Part shown: piece after piece, positions 56,220-64,000 of the stretch
Position numbering within the stretch: position 1 is the first letter of the stretch
How the letters are laid out: every line of letters starts with the position of its first letter
From: an uncultured Methanobacterium sp.
GTDB lineage: Archaea > Methanobacteriota > Methanobacteria > Methanobacteriales > Methanobacteriaceae
DNA: 64,000 nt
Assembly: GCF_963666025.1 (NCBI RefSeq)
Contig: NZ_OY762552.1
Coordinates: 2,031,001 to 2,095,000, forward strand
Direction: 5' to 3'
Position numbers and translations under genes: made by a program
The notes under the pieces: model-generated
Told to the model about the DNA's origin: nothing
The model's input: only the letters and a program-made list of their open reading frames with translations
Databases searched by the model: none

Positions 56220-57593
56220 TTATTGTTGTGGCTTGCTTTCATCCTCAGCCATGGCCAGGAGTATGGTATCAGACATGTGGACATCGTAGTAATTGAAATT
56301 ACGCATGAAGTCCTTCAGGTACTGACTTCCATTATCCGTTAGGATGAAATATTCTTCTTCCATGGCCAGGAGTTCCAGCTCCTTCAGGGGGCCAGTCATT
56401 TTTTCCCAGTCTCCTTCAAAGTCATGGACCTCAGAACAGGTTGCATCAAGCTCTGAAAGTACGGGAATGTAATTTTTGGGGTTGAAGGCCTGTTCTAATG
56501 ATGCAATGATCTCTTTCTGGGTTTTACGATCACCAGTCCACAGAATGTAGAGTATCCAGTTCTGGAATGCTCTGATCTTGTTATCCTCCCAGCACTCCTC
56601 CATGGGAAGTTTGTACTGGGAATAATCTTCTTCTTCTCCTTTACGGGCCGAAATAGCTTCTCTAAGTAAATCGGTAGCGTCTTTGAAGATTCCAATGGAA
56701 ATGAATAATGCTATGAGTGAATCTACAAAGAAAATTCCCTGTAATGTGAAAACTGCCCCAGCAATAACGGAAAAACCTATGAATATATGGTTTTTAGAAT
56801 CCACTGACTGGGAAATAAGAGTTAGATTGGAATTCACCTTTCCCACATAGCGCTGGTAATAGAATAGGAAGACTGCTGCAAGGATGGCTATTCCCTCTAC
56901 TGCTATAGCCAGATATGGCATACCCATAGGGGTCAGTGTCCCATAAAATGCACTTATAAGGTGGGTAACAGAATCATAACCAATGCTGAGGGAGGCAAAG
57001 AATAGTCCGAATATCACCAGGAGAGTTGAGAGAGTTTCCCGGTGGTACTTGATTCCCAGCCACACCATGAATGCAGAAATTGTGTCCATGGTGGCATCGG
57101 TACCATCGGCGGTCAGTCCCACACTTCCACTCACCAGCCCAGATCCTAATTTCATTACAGCCAAAAAGCCGTCTAATACTGTAGTATTTTTGGCTGCTGC
57201 ATCTACTTTAAAGAAATCCTTCCGCACTAAAGATGCCTTCTTTTCCATATTGTGAACAAACTTTTGGGCTTCTTTCTCCCCCTCAGGGGTCAGGGAATAA
57301 AGATCATCTTCCAGCTTTACCCATCCATCATCAATAAGTTTTTTACATTCATCTTCAGTTTTACCCACTTTTTTACTCTTTCTTTCATCCTCTAACTCGG
57401 ATCGCATATGAGATAAGGTGAAAAACAGTCTTTCCATTAGTGGTTCGCCTTTTTCAGGCACCTGCTGGTACCAGATGAGGGATAAAAATAGAATAGTCTT
57501 GTCATCTAGTTCCTCCAATGAAAGTGGACCTTCCTTAAGTAGTGCCATCATCAGGAACCGGTCATATCCCAGGATGTTTTTATCATTTTTCAT
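56220..57593 (-). CDS. cation-diffusion-facilitator-like membrane protein with winged-helix-like ends
   Basis: The central part (about residues 140-320) resembles a CDF metal transporter: LGSGLVSGSVGLTADGTDATMDTISAFMVWLGIKY has the D-x3-D metal motif of the second helix. Further helices contain VDSKNHIFIGFSVIAGAVF and FFVDSLIALFISIGIFKDA. The N-terminal 130 residues and C-terminal 110 residues both look like winged-helix modules, each ending in a wing strand plus helix (YSLTPEGEKEAQKF and FILTDNGSQYLKDF). The usual cytoplasmic CDF domain is not evident. ATG 57593 follows GAGGGAA; ATG 57614 is an alternative. Metal specificity is unknown. Confidence 0.7.
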   Translation of the reverse strand: MKNDKNILGYDRFLMMALLKEGPLSLEELDDKTILFLSLIWYQQVPEKGEPLMERLFFTLSHMRSELEDERKSKKVGKTEDECKKLIDDGWVKLEDDLYSLTPEGEKEAQKFVHNMEKKASLVRKDFFKVDAAAKNTTVLDGFLAVMKLGSGLVSGSVGLTADGTDATMDTISAFMVWLGIKYHRETLSTLLVIFGLFFASLSIGYDSVTHLISAFYGTLTPMGMPYLAIAVEGIAILAAVFLFYYQRYVGKVNSNLTLISQSVDSKNHIFIGFSVIAGAVFTLQGIFFVDSLIALFISIGIFKDATDLLREAISARKGEEEDYSQYKLPMEECWEDNKIRAFQNWILYILWTGDRKTQKEIIASLEQAFNPKNYIPVLSELDATCSEVHDFEGDWEKMTGPLKELELLAMEEEYFILTDNGSQYLKDFMRNFNYYDVHMSDTILLAMAEDESKPQQ

Positions 57594-57976
57594 AAATTCC
57601 CTCAATTTTTTCATTTAAATTATTCTATTCAATTATCTTCCTTAATTATAATGTATAACTCTGCTATAAACTTAATTGTCTTAGTATCTTCAGAAAATGT
57701 GGCGGATAAGTCTTTAACTCAATTTCAAAGAGGCTTATGTTATGTTATTAATTGATAAAGTAATCTATTTTAAGGGTGTTTTTTCAAATTTATGAATTTA
57801 AATTTTTTATATCCTTTTTTGAGGAAGATTATGGATAAATACAGGATTTTGGCATTTTTTTTTAATGCAATAATATTGGTTATCATATTAACGAAATTGG
57901 GGGTGTTGTGCTCTCATCATCAACTATAAAAGACCGTCTTACCAATAGGGATATAGATAAAGGAGTGTTTTTTTAC

Positions 57977-58591
<615 letters not shown>

Positions 58592-58818
58592 AACCTTTGA
58601 TTACTTTTCAGATACTCTACCCTTAAACTTATTATTTATTGGTTATTAATAATCCATTAAATAAGTAATTAATAGTTGTTAAATAAGTCGTTAATAATTC
58701 ATTAATAAACTATTAACGGCTATTAAGTTTTTTTAACAACCATTAAAGGTTCATTAATTTTTGCAAGTTCTTCGTTAAATTTTAAAAAAAGTCCATTTAA
58801 ACAAGTTCTGGTGTTTTA
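58592..58818. repeat. clustered TTAATA-type motifs
   Basis: This spacer is dominated by repeats of ATTAATA/TATTAAT in both orientations (more than ten within 150 bases), for example around 58645-58720. No gene is visible. It could be a DNA-unwinding or chromatin-binding stretch, or simple AT drift. Confidence 0.4.
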
Positions 58819-59493
58819 ATGCCTAAAACCAAATCCAAACCCCATCCGGAAATATCACAGGTCATGATCATGGATGGGCAAAATAACTTCCCCATCAGCT
58901 GGCTGAATAAACAGGGATACTGTGAGTACAGCATATACCTGGAAAATGTTAAGGGTATTGAAGTAAAACCCACTTTAAACATGGTGGTAGGGACTCAGGA
59001 ACACGCCAGGTTAGAGATGGAATTTAAAAAGGATGCAGAACCCGCCACGTTTGAAGAGATGCTGGAGACATCTAAAACTGCGGAACTTTTATCCCGGGAA
59101 CTACCGGTAATATCGCCTCGTTATGGTATCAGAGGATTCATCGATGAGGTGTGGATGAATCCTGATGAGTTCATTATCATTGATGATAAACCCGGAAAGA
59201 GGGCCTTTTCATCATCGATTAACCAGGTTTACGGGTACTGCCTGGCTTTCCAGGATATGGTTAAGGAAAAACGAAGGATTGTCGCTGCTTTAAGAGAGAG
59301 AGGAACTGATAACATATTCTGGGCAGCGTACTTCGACGAAAAGTCAGAAAAAGATATAATTTCACTCATTAACAGGGTTCAGGATCTTTTACTGGGGAAA
59401 AAGGATTTTCTACCTACTAATAATCCTAGAAAATGCAGGAGCTGCCGTTTAAAGATAAAATGTGATAAAAAAGCCAGACCGGGGTCACGTTAA
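58819..59493 (+). CDS. Cas4-like PD-(D/E)XK nuclease with four-cysteine cluster (solo)
   Basis: A RecB-family exonuclease fold. The nuclease core is RYGIRGFIDEVW (acidic residue) followed by FIIIDDKPGKR (D-x-K type) and the helix SINQVYGYCLAFQ (motif with Q and Y). An iron-sulfur cluster is expected from one cysteine near the N-terminus (KQGYCEYSIYL) and three at the C-terminus (CRSCRLKIKCD), the Cas4/AddB arrangement. No CRISPR array or other cas gene is in the window, so this is a solo Cas4-like protein, perhaps in DNA repair. Confidence 0.82.
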   Translation: MPKTKSKPHPEISQVMIMDGQNNFPISWLNKQGYCEYSIYLENVKGIEVKPTLNMVVGTQEHARLEMEFKKDAEPATFEEMLETSKTAELLSRELPVISPRYGIRGFIDEVWMNPDEFIIIDDKPGKRAFSSSINQVYGYCLAFQDMVKEKRRIVAALRERGTDNIFWAAYFDEKSEKDIISLINRVQDLLLGKKDFLPTNNPRKCRSCRLKIKCDKKARPGSR

Positions 59494-59528
59494 CCCATTT
59501 GATCTGCTTTAAATAAATTGTAGATAAC

Positions 59529-59537
59529 TTTAAATAT
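59529..59537 (+). promoter_or_regulatory. TATA box of the tRNA-Gln gene
   Basis: TTTAAATAT lies 51 bases before the tRNA, a usual position for archaeal tRNA promoters with a short processed leader. Confidence 0.55.
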
Positions 59538-59587
59538 CACCTCCGTCTAAAAGGAGAATGCTGCAACTGCGGCCTTTTTTAATGTTT

Positions 59588-59659
<72 letters not shown>

Positions 59660-59702
59660 TTTTTCTTCTAAATGATAATCACATCTTTTAAAGGGAGATT
59701 AC

Positions 59703-60881
59703 ATGGAAAACATTCTTTTAGTGGGTGTAAACACCCGTGCTGTAGCTTGTTCCCTTAAAAAGTTAGGATACACAGTTTACTCTGCTGATTATTTTGGAAC
59801 CAGGGATCTAAGATCATGCGCTGATCAGGTAGAATCAGTATTAAATCAAAAACCACACATTTCCTGTGGTAAATTTACCCAATGCTTTAACCCTCAACTT
59901 ATCCGTGAAATGGCCCTGAAAATGGTAAATGAAGTGGATGGTATTATCGCGTGCGCAGGATCATCCCCCTCCTGGTTTCCGTCTAAAAAGATAATTGGAA
60001 ACCAAGATGTGGGTAGTGTTAAAGATAAGTTTTCCCTTTACCAGAAACTTAAAAAACATTTCCGTGTTCCAGAAACATATTTACCTACTGATATATACGA
60101 AGCTGCAGAAATTGCCAGTAATTCACCTGGAAAAAAGTTTATTTTAAAACCACGATCTGGCGCAGGTGGTTATGGTGTGAGATTTTTCAATAATCATGAT
60201 CTAGATGGTCATGTTCTAGATGGTCATGATCTTAGGGGAATGGGTGTAACCGAAGAAACTAAATCTCATGACTGGATAATGCAGGAGTTCATTGATGGTG
60301 AAAATATCAGTGCATCAGTTCTATCTGCTAAAGATGAGGCCAGGACCATACTAACCAGTACCCAGATCATTGGTGATACCATGCTGGGTCAGAAGGAGCC
60401 CTTTGGCTACTGTGGGAACATAGTCCCCTACACTAATGATATGAAAATCTCTGAACTTGCCTCAAAAGTAGTGGCCCATCTATCCCTAATAGGGTCTAAT
60501 GGTGTAGATTTCATCTTAAGAAATGGTGAACTATATGTGATTGAAGTGAACCCCCGCCTGCAGGGGACATTTGAATGTGCAGAACTATCACTGAATATGA
60601 ACATGGCCCAAGCCCACTTGGAAGCATGCCATGGCCACCTGACGGAAGTTCCACCTCCCAGTAAATTTGCAGTTAAGATGGTGGTCCATGCACTGGAAAG
60701 ATCACAGGTGGGTGATTTGAACTTCACTGGAGTTTGTGACCTACCTTATCCTGGAGTTATAATTGAAAAAGGAGAACCCATGGTCACAGTTTTAAGTTCA
60801 GGTAAAGTAATGGAAGATACGATATATTCAACCCGAAGAACTGTTCAGAAGGTTTACAGTGCTGTCGACTCTTCTTCATAA
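59703..60881 (+). CDS. ATP-grasp family ligase, substrate unknown
   Basis: The first 100 residues form a pre-ATP-grasp domain (ENILLVGVNTRAVACSLKKLGYTVYSADY). The ATP-grasp proper includes KFILKPRSGAGGYGVRF near residue 146, WIMQEFIDGENISASVL near 192, and the Mg-binding LYVIEVNPRLQGTFE near 278. It resembles archaeal carboligases related to biotin carboxylase (COG2232 type), whose reactions are mostly unknown; coenzyme biosynthesis is plausible. GGGAG precedes the ATG. It starts 44 bases after tRNA-Gln. Residues about 166-178 (DLDGHVLDGHDL) are a small repeat insert. Confidence 0.8.
   Translation: MENILLVGVNTRAVACSLKKLGYTVYSADYFGTRDLRSCADQVESVLNQKPHISCGKFTQCFNPQLIREMALKMVNEVDGIIACAGSSPSWFPSKKIIGNQDVGSVKDKFSLYQKLKKHFRVPETYLPTDIYEAAEIASNSPGKKFILKPRSGAGGYGVRFFNNHDLDGHVLDGHDLRGMGVTEETKSHDWIMQEFIDGENISASVLSAKDEARTILTSTQIIGDTMLGQKEPFGYCGNIVPYTNDMKISELASKVVAHLSLIGSNGVDFILRNGELYVIEVNPRLQGTFECAELSLNMNMAQAHLEACHGHLTEVPPPSKFAVKMVVHALERSQVGDLNFTGVCDLPYPGVIIEKGEPMVTVLSSGKVMEDTIYSTRRTVQKVYSAVDSSS
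60201..60230 (+). repeat. in-frame 15-bp tandem repeat
   Basis: CTAGATGGTCATG(T/A)T is doubled inside the ATP-grasp gene, adding five residues without a frame change. Confidence 0.6.
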
Positions 60882-60937
60882 AATTTAATTGATTTTATTA
60901 TTATAATTTTTACTGGACTTTATTTTTAATTAGTATT

Positions 60938-61135
60938 TTATCCGAATGCCACAGATAGAATGAAGATAATAGTTCCAATTACAATCAGTACCGTAACCAG
61001 GATCTGGGCACCGAAGATTAACATGGATACCTTGGCCATCTTATCCGGGTCTTTCTTTATCTCTTCCACATCAAAATCATATAAAAAGTCGTAATAAAAT
61101 GATTTTATTATTTTCCATATATTTTTAGGGCCCAT
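60938..61135 (-). CDS. small single-helix membrane protein
   Basis: About 65 residues: a polar N-terminal half with DFDVEEIKKDPDKMAKV, then one strong membrane helix (MLIFGAQILVTVLIVIGTIIFILSVAFG). ATG 61135 fits AAGGATGA upstream; ATG 61147 overlaps that site. The size and the position in an archaeal housekeeping cluster suggest a conserved small protein, but I cannot name it. Confidence 0.6.
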   Translation of the reverse strand: MGPKNIWKIIKSFYYDFLYDFDVEEIKKDPDKMAKVSMLIFGAQILVTVLIVIGTIIFILSVAFG

Positions 61136-61294
61136 AATTGAATTCATCCTTTAATTATTTTTATTTTTATTAAGTAATCTTGTTATTGGTTAAGTAATTT
61201 TGTTAAGTAAAATTTTAAGACATGCTTCATAACACTAGTTAAATAGTGATGTTTGATTAAAAAGTCGGATATGTAATTTATTTTATTAGAACTA

Positions 61295-61705
61295 TTATTT
61301 TATCAGAAATATGTACTGTGAAGTGGTGGGTAACTCTCGTCTAACTACCTTTACATCACCACGGTAAATATAAATTTCTTCACCACAGTCATCTTTATTT
61401 AGAATCTGGCACACCAATTGGCATTCCAATTTTCCCTTGATACGGGAGCCGCTCATCTCAGAACTTATCTCAATATACAGGGGTAGCTTTAACTGTGCCC
61501 AGGATGTTTTCGGAATGAGTGATGCAATTTTATCCAATTCCTTTTTCTTGAAACGATGACGTGATCCATCTGTCCCCAGTACATGGGGTCGATCTTCCTC
61601 TAAAAGCTCTTTTAAGGTTTTCATACGACTGGGAATATGCCGATTTAAAACCATGATCTGCTTTTTTAAGAGCCTATCTTTTTGATTTTGATCTCCCCTT
61701 CTCAT
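61295..61705 (-). CDS. UPF0216 (DUF61) family protein
   Basis: An archaeal protein of unknown function. Typical pieces are MVLNRHIPSRMKTLKELLEEDRPHVLGTDGSRHRFKKKELDKIASLIP in the first half and LPLYIEISSEMSGSRIKGKLECQLVCQIL in the second. The 136-residue length is normal. The start ATG at 61705 has no strong ribosome site. It is transcribed in the same direction as the small membrane protein downstream. Confidence 0.87.
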   Translation of the reverse strand: MRRGDQNQKDRLLKKQIMVLNRHIPSRMKTLKELLEEDRPHVLGTDGSRHRFKKKELDKIASLIPKTSWAQLKLPLYIEISSEMSGSRIKGKLECQLVCQILNKDDCGEEIYIYRGDVKVVRRELPTTSQYIFLIK

Positions 61706-61790
61706 TGTAGAACCATCCTAAATTGGAATAGGATCATAGTTAAGAATATATCTGGGGGGACTATATTATTTAATAGAATTGTTTGTAGAT

Positions 61791-62198
61791 ATGAGAATTG
61801 CTCTCGAGAATTTTGGTTGTTATGTTTTAAAAATTCATGAAACTTTTGTGGACGGGGATACAGTGGATATTGATATTGAACAGTGCCGAGAAAATGATAA
61901 GATCAAAGATGTTATCAGTAAAAGTGGACTTCCTGTTAAATATATTAAACTCTTGCTTCGTTTATCTGATACCATCTACATAAATGGCATAAACTACAAT
62001 GTGATGGTGGAGGGTAAACATGTTCTAATCCTTCTTATTTCATCAAAACCAGATAATAAAACCGGAGTCTTCAACACTTACTCCCTTACCAATGTACTTT
62101 ACAAGCTAAGGGAAATGGAAAAGGAACACGATGACATGAAAACTCAATGTGAAATTGAAGGTGATCTTTTTAAGATACTGGTGGATGTAAACCTTTAA
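61791..62198 (+). CDS. protein of unknown function
   Basis: About 135 residues, mixed alpha-beta (MRIALENFGCYVLKIHETF, IYINGINYNVMVEGKHVLILLISS), ending in a charged helix. No family recognised. ATG 61791 is chosen because the region before it shows a TATA-like run and no ribosome site, which may mean a leaderless transcript; a TTG at 61779 is also in frame. Confidence 0.6.
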   Translation: MRIALENFGCYVLKIHETFVDGDTVDIDIEQCRENDKIKDVISKSGLPVKYIKLLLRLSDTIYINGINYNVMVEGKHVLILLISSKPDNKTGVFNTYSLTNVLYKLREMEKEHDDMKTQCEIEGDLFKILVDVNL

Positions 62199-62345
62199 AT
62201 TTAGGATACAGACTTGAATTTTGGATTACATGGACTTAAACTTTATTTGGGATATGATAGAGTTCGACAACCATTAATGTAGATTTACTGAATGTAAATT
62301 CCAGTGTTAATTGTTAAGAAAAAACTATTTTATAGGTACACTTAG

Positions 62346-62756
62346 ATGAGAATAAAAGATTACCACATCGCTATTGATGAAATTTCCACTATTGACTTGG
62401 AAGCTGATTCTATTGCTGATTCCAGGCGAATTTTAGCAGAACTCAATGAAAGAGAGATGATCTTGAATGAGCTTAAAAGAAGCATACGGAAGGACATCAA
62501 AAGTATGGAACTTGATTTTTTAGAAAGAAAACATAAAATCAATGATGATTACGCTGATGGCCGATCACCGGGTATTGTTTCGAAGGTTAGGAGAAAATCC
62601 AAGATTAAAGAACTGAAAAAACTCGAAAAACAACGTAATGAATCCCTTGAATCATACTATGATGTTAAATACATATTAGATGATCTTCTCATCCAGATTC
62701 AAGATGCTAAAGAACCTCTTAATAAATACATTAAAAATAGGTTGTTTGGAGTTTAA
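62346..62756 (+). CDS. small helical protein of unknown function
   Basis: A 136-residue, highly charged, almost entirely helical protein (ILAELNEREMILNELKRSIRK, KIKELKKLEKQRNESLESYY), probably a coiled-coil dimer. No recognised family. No clear ribosome site precedes ATG 62346. It is the second of two rightward genes before the converging ATPase operon. Confidence 0.6.
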   Translation: MRIKDYHIAIDEISTIDLEADSIADSRRILAELNEREMILNELKRSIRKDIKSMELDFLERKHKINDDYADGRSPGIVSKVRRKSKIKELKKLEKQRNESLESYYDVKYILDDLLIQIQDAKEPLNKYIKNRLFGV

Positions 62757-63073
62757 TGGTTTTTTATTAGCTTAAATGTTTTAAGATATTTTTTTAAGGT
62801 TTTTTTATGTTTAAATTTTATTTTTTTTTGAAATATTTTTGATTATAAGGATTTAATTAATAAAATCAAACTTAAACCATGTTCCCAATTTTTCATTGGT
62901 TGGAATGATTAAGATGGTTTAAATTACTAAAACAAGTTTGAATGATAAGATTAGTTTAAATGACAAAAAAACAATCTTGAATGTTTAAGACCGGTTTAAA
63001 TGACTAAAAACAATTTTAAAAAAAAAATAAGAGATATTTTATCAGGTATACTTACTTGTTAAGAACTTCCACT
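62757..63073. other. intergenic with T tracts and ~40-bp imperfect repeats
   Basis: Long T runs at 62761-62835 should terminate the rightward gene. At about 62911-63022 three diverged units of the form GGTTTAAATGACTAAAAACAA occur with a spacing near 40 bases. No gene is seen. Confidence 0.5.
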
Positions 63074-63456
<383 letters not shown>

Positions 63457-63457
<1 letters not shown>

Positions 63458-64000
63458 TAAAGGGCCTCCTCAGCTTCTTCCATGGTCTTTTTGATCATTT
63501 TCAACCTAACGAAGTTCTCCCTTTCCATCTCTTCTAAACGCATTTCAATGTACTTGACGGTGTTCTCCAGTCTTGGAATGATAATGTGTTCCAGGGCGTT
63601 CACACGTCGTTTGGTTGATTCAATCTCACCGGCCAGTAACATAATGGTCTTTTCGATCTCTCCCAGTTCAATGATAAGCTGGATGGATTCCTCGAATTTC
63701 TTGGCAGCTTCATCCAGTTTAACTGAGGTGTCCATGAATCCGTAACCACGTTCAACAATGGTCCTCTGGGAAATTTCGGACTCTATTACAGGCACTACCA
63801 CTCCCATAACACTCCTGGAGTCGATGTCAACATCAACTGATTCAGTGACGGACATGGCAGCTTTCTTAACAGACAGATCACCCATCATTACCTGGGCAGC
63901 TGTTAAGTCCTGGTAAGCTTCCTGGAGTTTATCGGTAACTTCATCCCGGGATCCTTTCACCCGTTCCAGGATATTAAAAAACTCCATGATCAGGGCGTTC
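63457..64000 (-). CDS. atpD: A-type ATP synthase subunit D (partial)
   Basis: The central-stalk subunit D of the archaeal A1Ao ATP synthase, a long alpha-helical hairpin that rotates inside the A3B3 head. The visible 181 residues start in NALIMEFFNILERVKGS and cover the family core, including ARQ-like VKKAAMSVTESVDVD and ALEHIIIPRLENTVKYIEMRLEEMERENFVRLKMIKK. The N-terminal 40 or so residues lie beyond the window edge. The reading frame stays open to the last base. Confidence 0.95.

Overview
The window reads as chromosomal DNA of a hydrogenotrophic methanogen of the order Methanobacteriales, most likely a mesophilic Methanobacterium. The support is: AtwA (methyl-coenzyme M reductase component A2), the A-type ATP synthase D subunit, archaeal Trm56, CobZ-type cobalamin synthesis, DUF22 and UPF0216 proteins, QueC for archaeosine, an inositol-phosphate synthase for archaeal lipids, and a very large surface protein with pseudomurein-binding repeats. 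The DNA is AT-rich, with frequent TTG and GTG starts and strong GGAGGTGAT-type ribosome sites. No database search was possible; the assignments rest on motifs recognised in the translations.

Layout. 1-13.3 kb is mostly housekeeping: fumarase beta, upp, a sugar-dehydrogenase-like propeller, a cobZ-cobS-trm56 operon, a P-II-like zinc-ribbon protein with a free-standing copy of its zinc ribbon, hsp20, larC, queC, a V4R/roadblock pair and pycB. 13.8-19.7 kb is an accessory protease island: a protealysin-like M4 metalloprotease behind a 14-G tract, a caspase-like C14 peptidase and an 1105-residue subtilase with an Ada-like cysteine tail. Several strong ribosome sites there lead only into tiny reading frames. 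19.8-26.3 kb holds inositol-phosphate synthase, membrane proteins, a MacB-type ABC exporter and an AfpA-like flavoprotein. 26.3-31.7 kb has a gene remnant, an ion channel, a PadR regulator with two GyrI-like binding proteins, and two neighbouring genes each broken by a single-base frameshift. 31.9-43.5 kb carries an MFS exporter, AlkD, AtwA, a DUF134 regulator, a hybrid histidine kinase, TspO, a flavin split-barrel protein and a persulfide-dioxygenase-like MBL/rhodanese protein. 43.5-44.7 kb is a complete insertion sequence with an 8-bp target duplication. 44.7-64 kb has DUF2142 and PIG-L surface-glycan-type proteins, a DrrAB-type ABC exporter, the five-repeat cell-wall adhesin, a second ion channel, a CDF-like transporter with winged-helix-like ends, a solo Cas4-like nuclease, tRNA-Gln, an ATP-grasp enzyme and the 3' part of atpD.

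How it fits together. PycB and fumarase serve the incomplete reductive TCA branch. CobZ and CobS finish the nucleotide loop of cobamides used in methanogenesis. AtwA supports methyl-coenzyme M reductase activation, and AtpD is part of the energy-conserving ATPase. The accessory genes (proteases, adhesin, exporters, channels, stress and redox proteins) look like surface and stress functions. The least ordinary parts are the three-protease island, the operator-like palindromes placed at core promoters of padR, the DUF134 gene, hsp20 and the second channel, and the near-identical 468-bp repeats of the adhesin.
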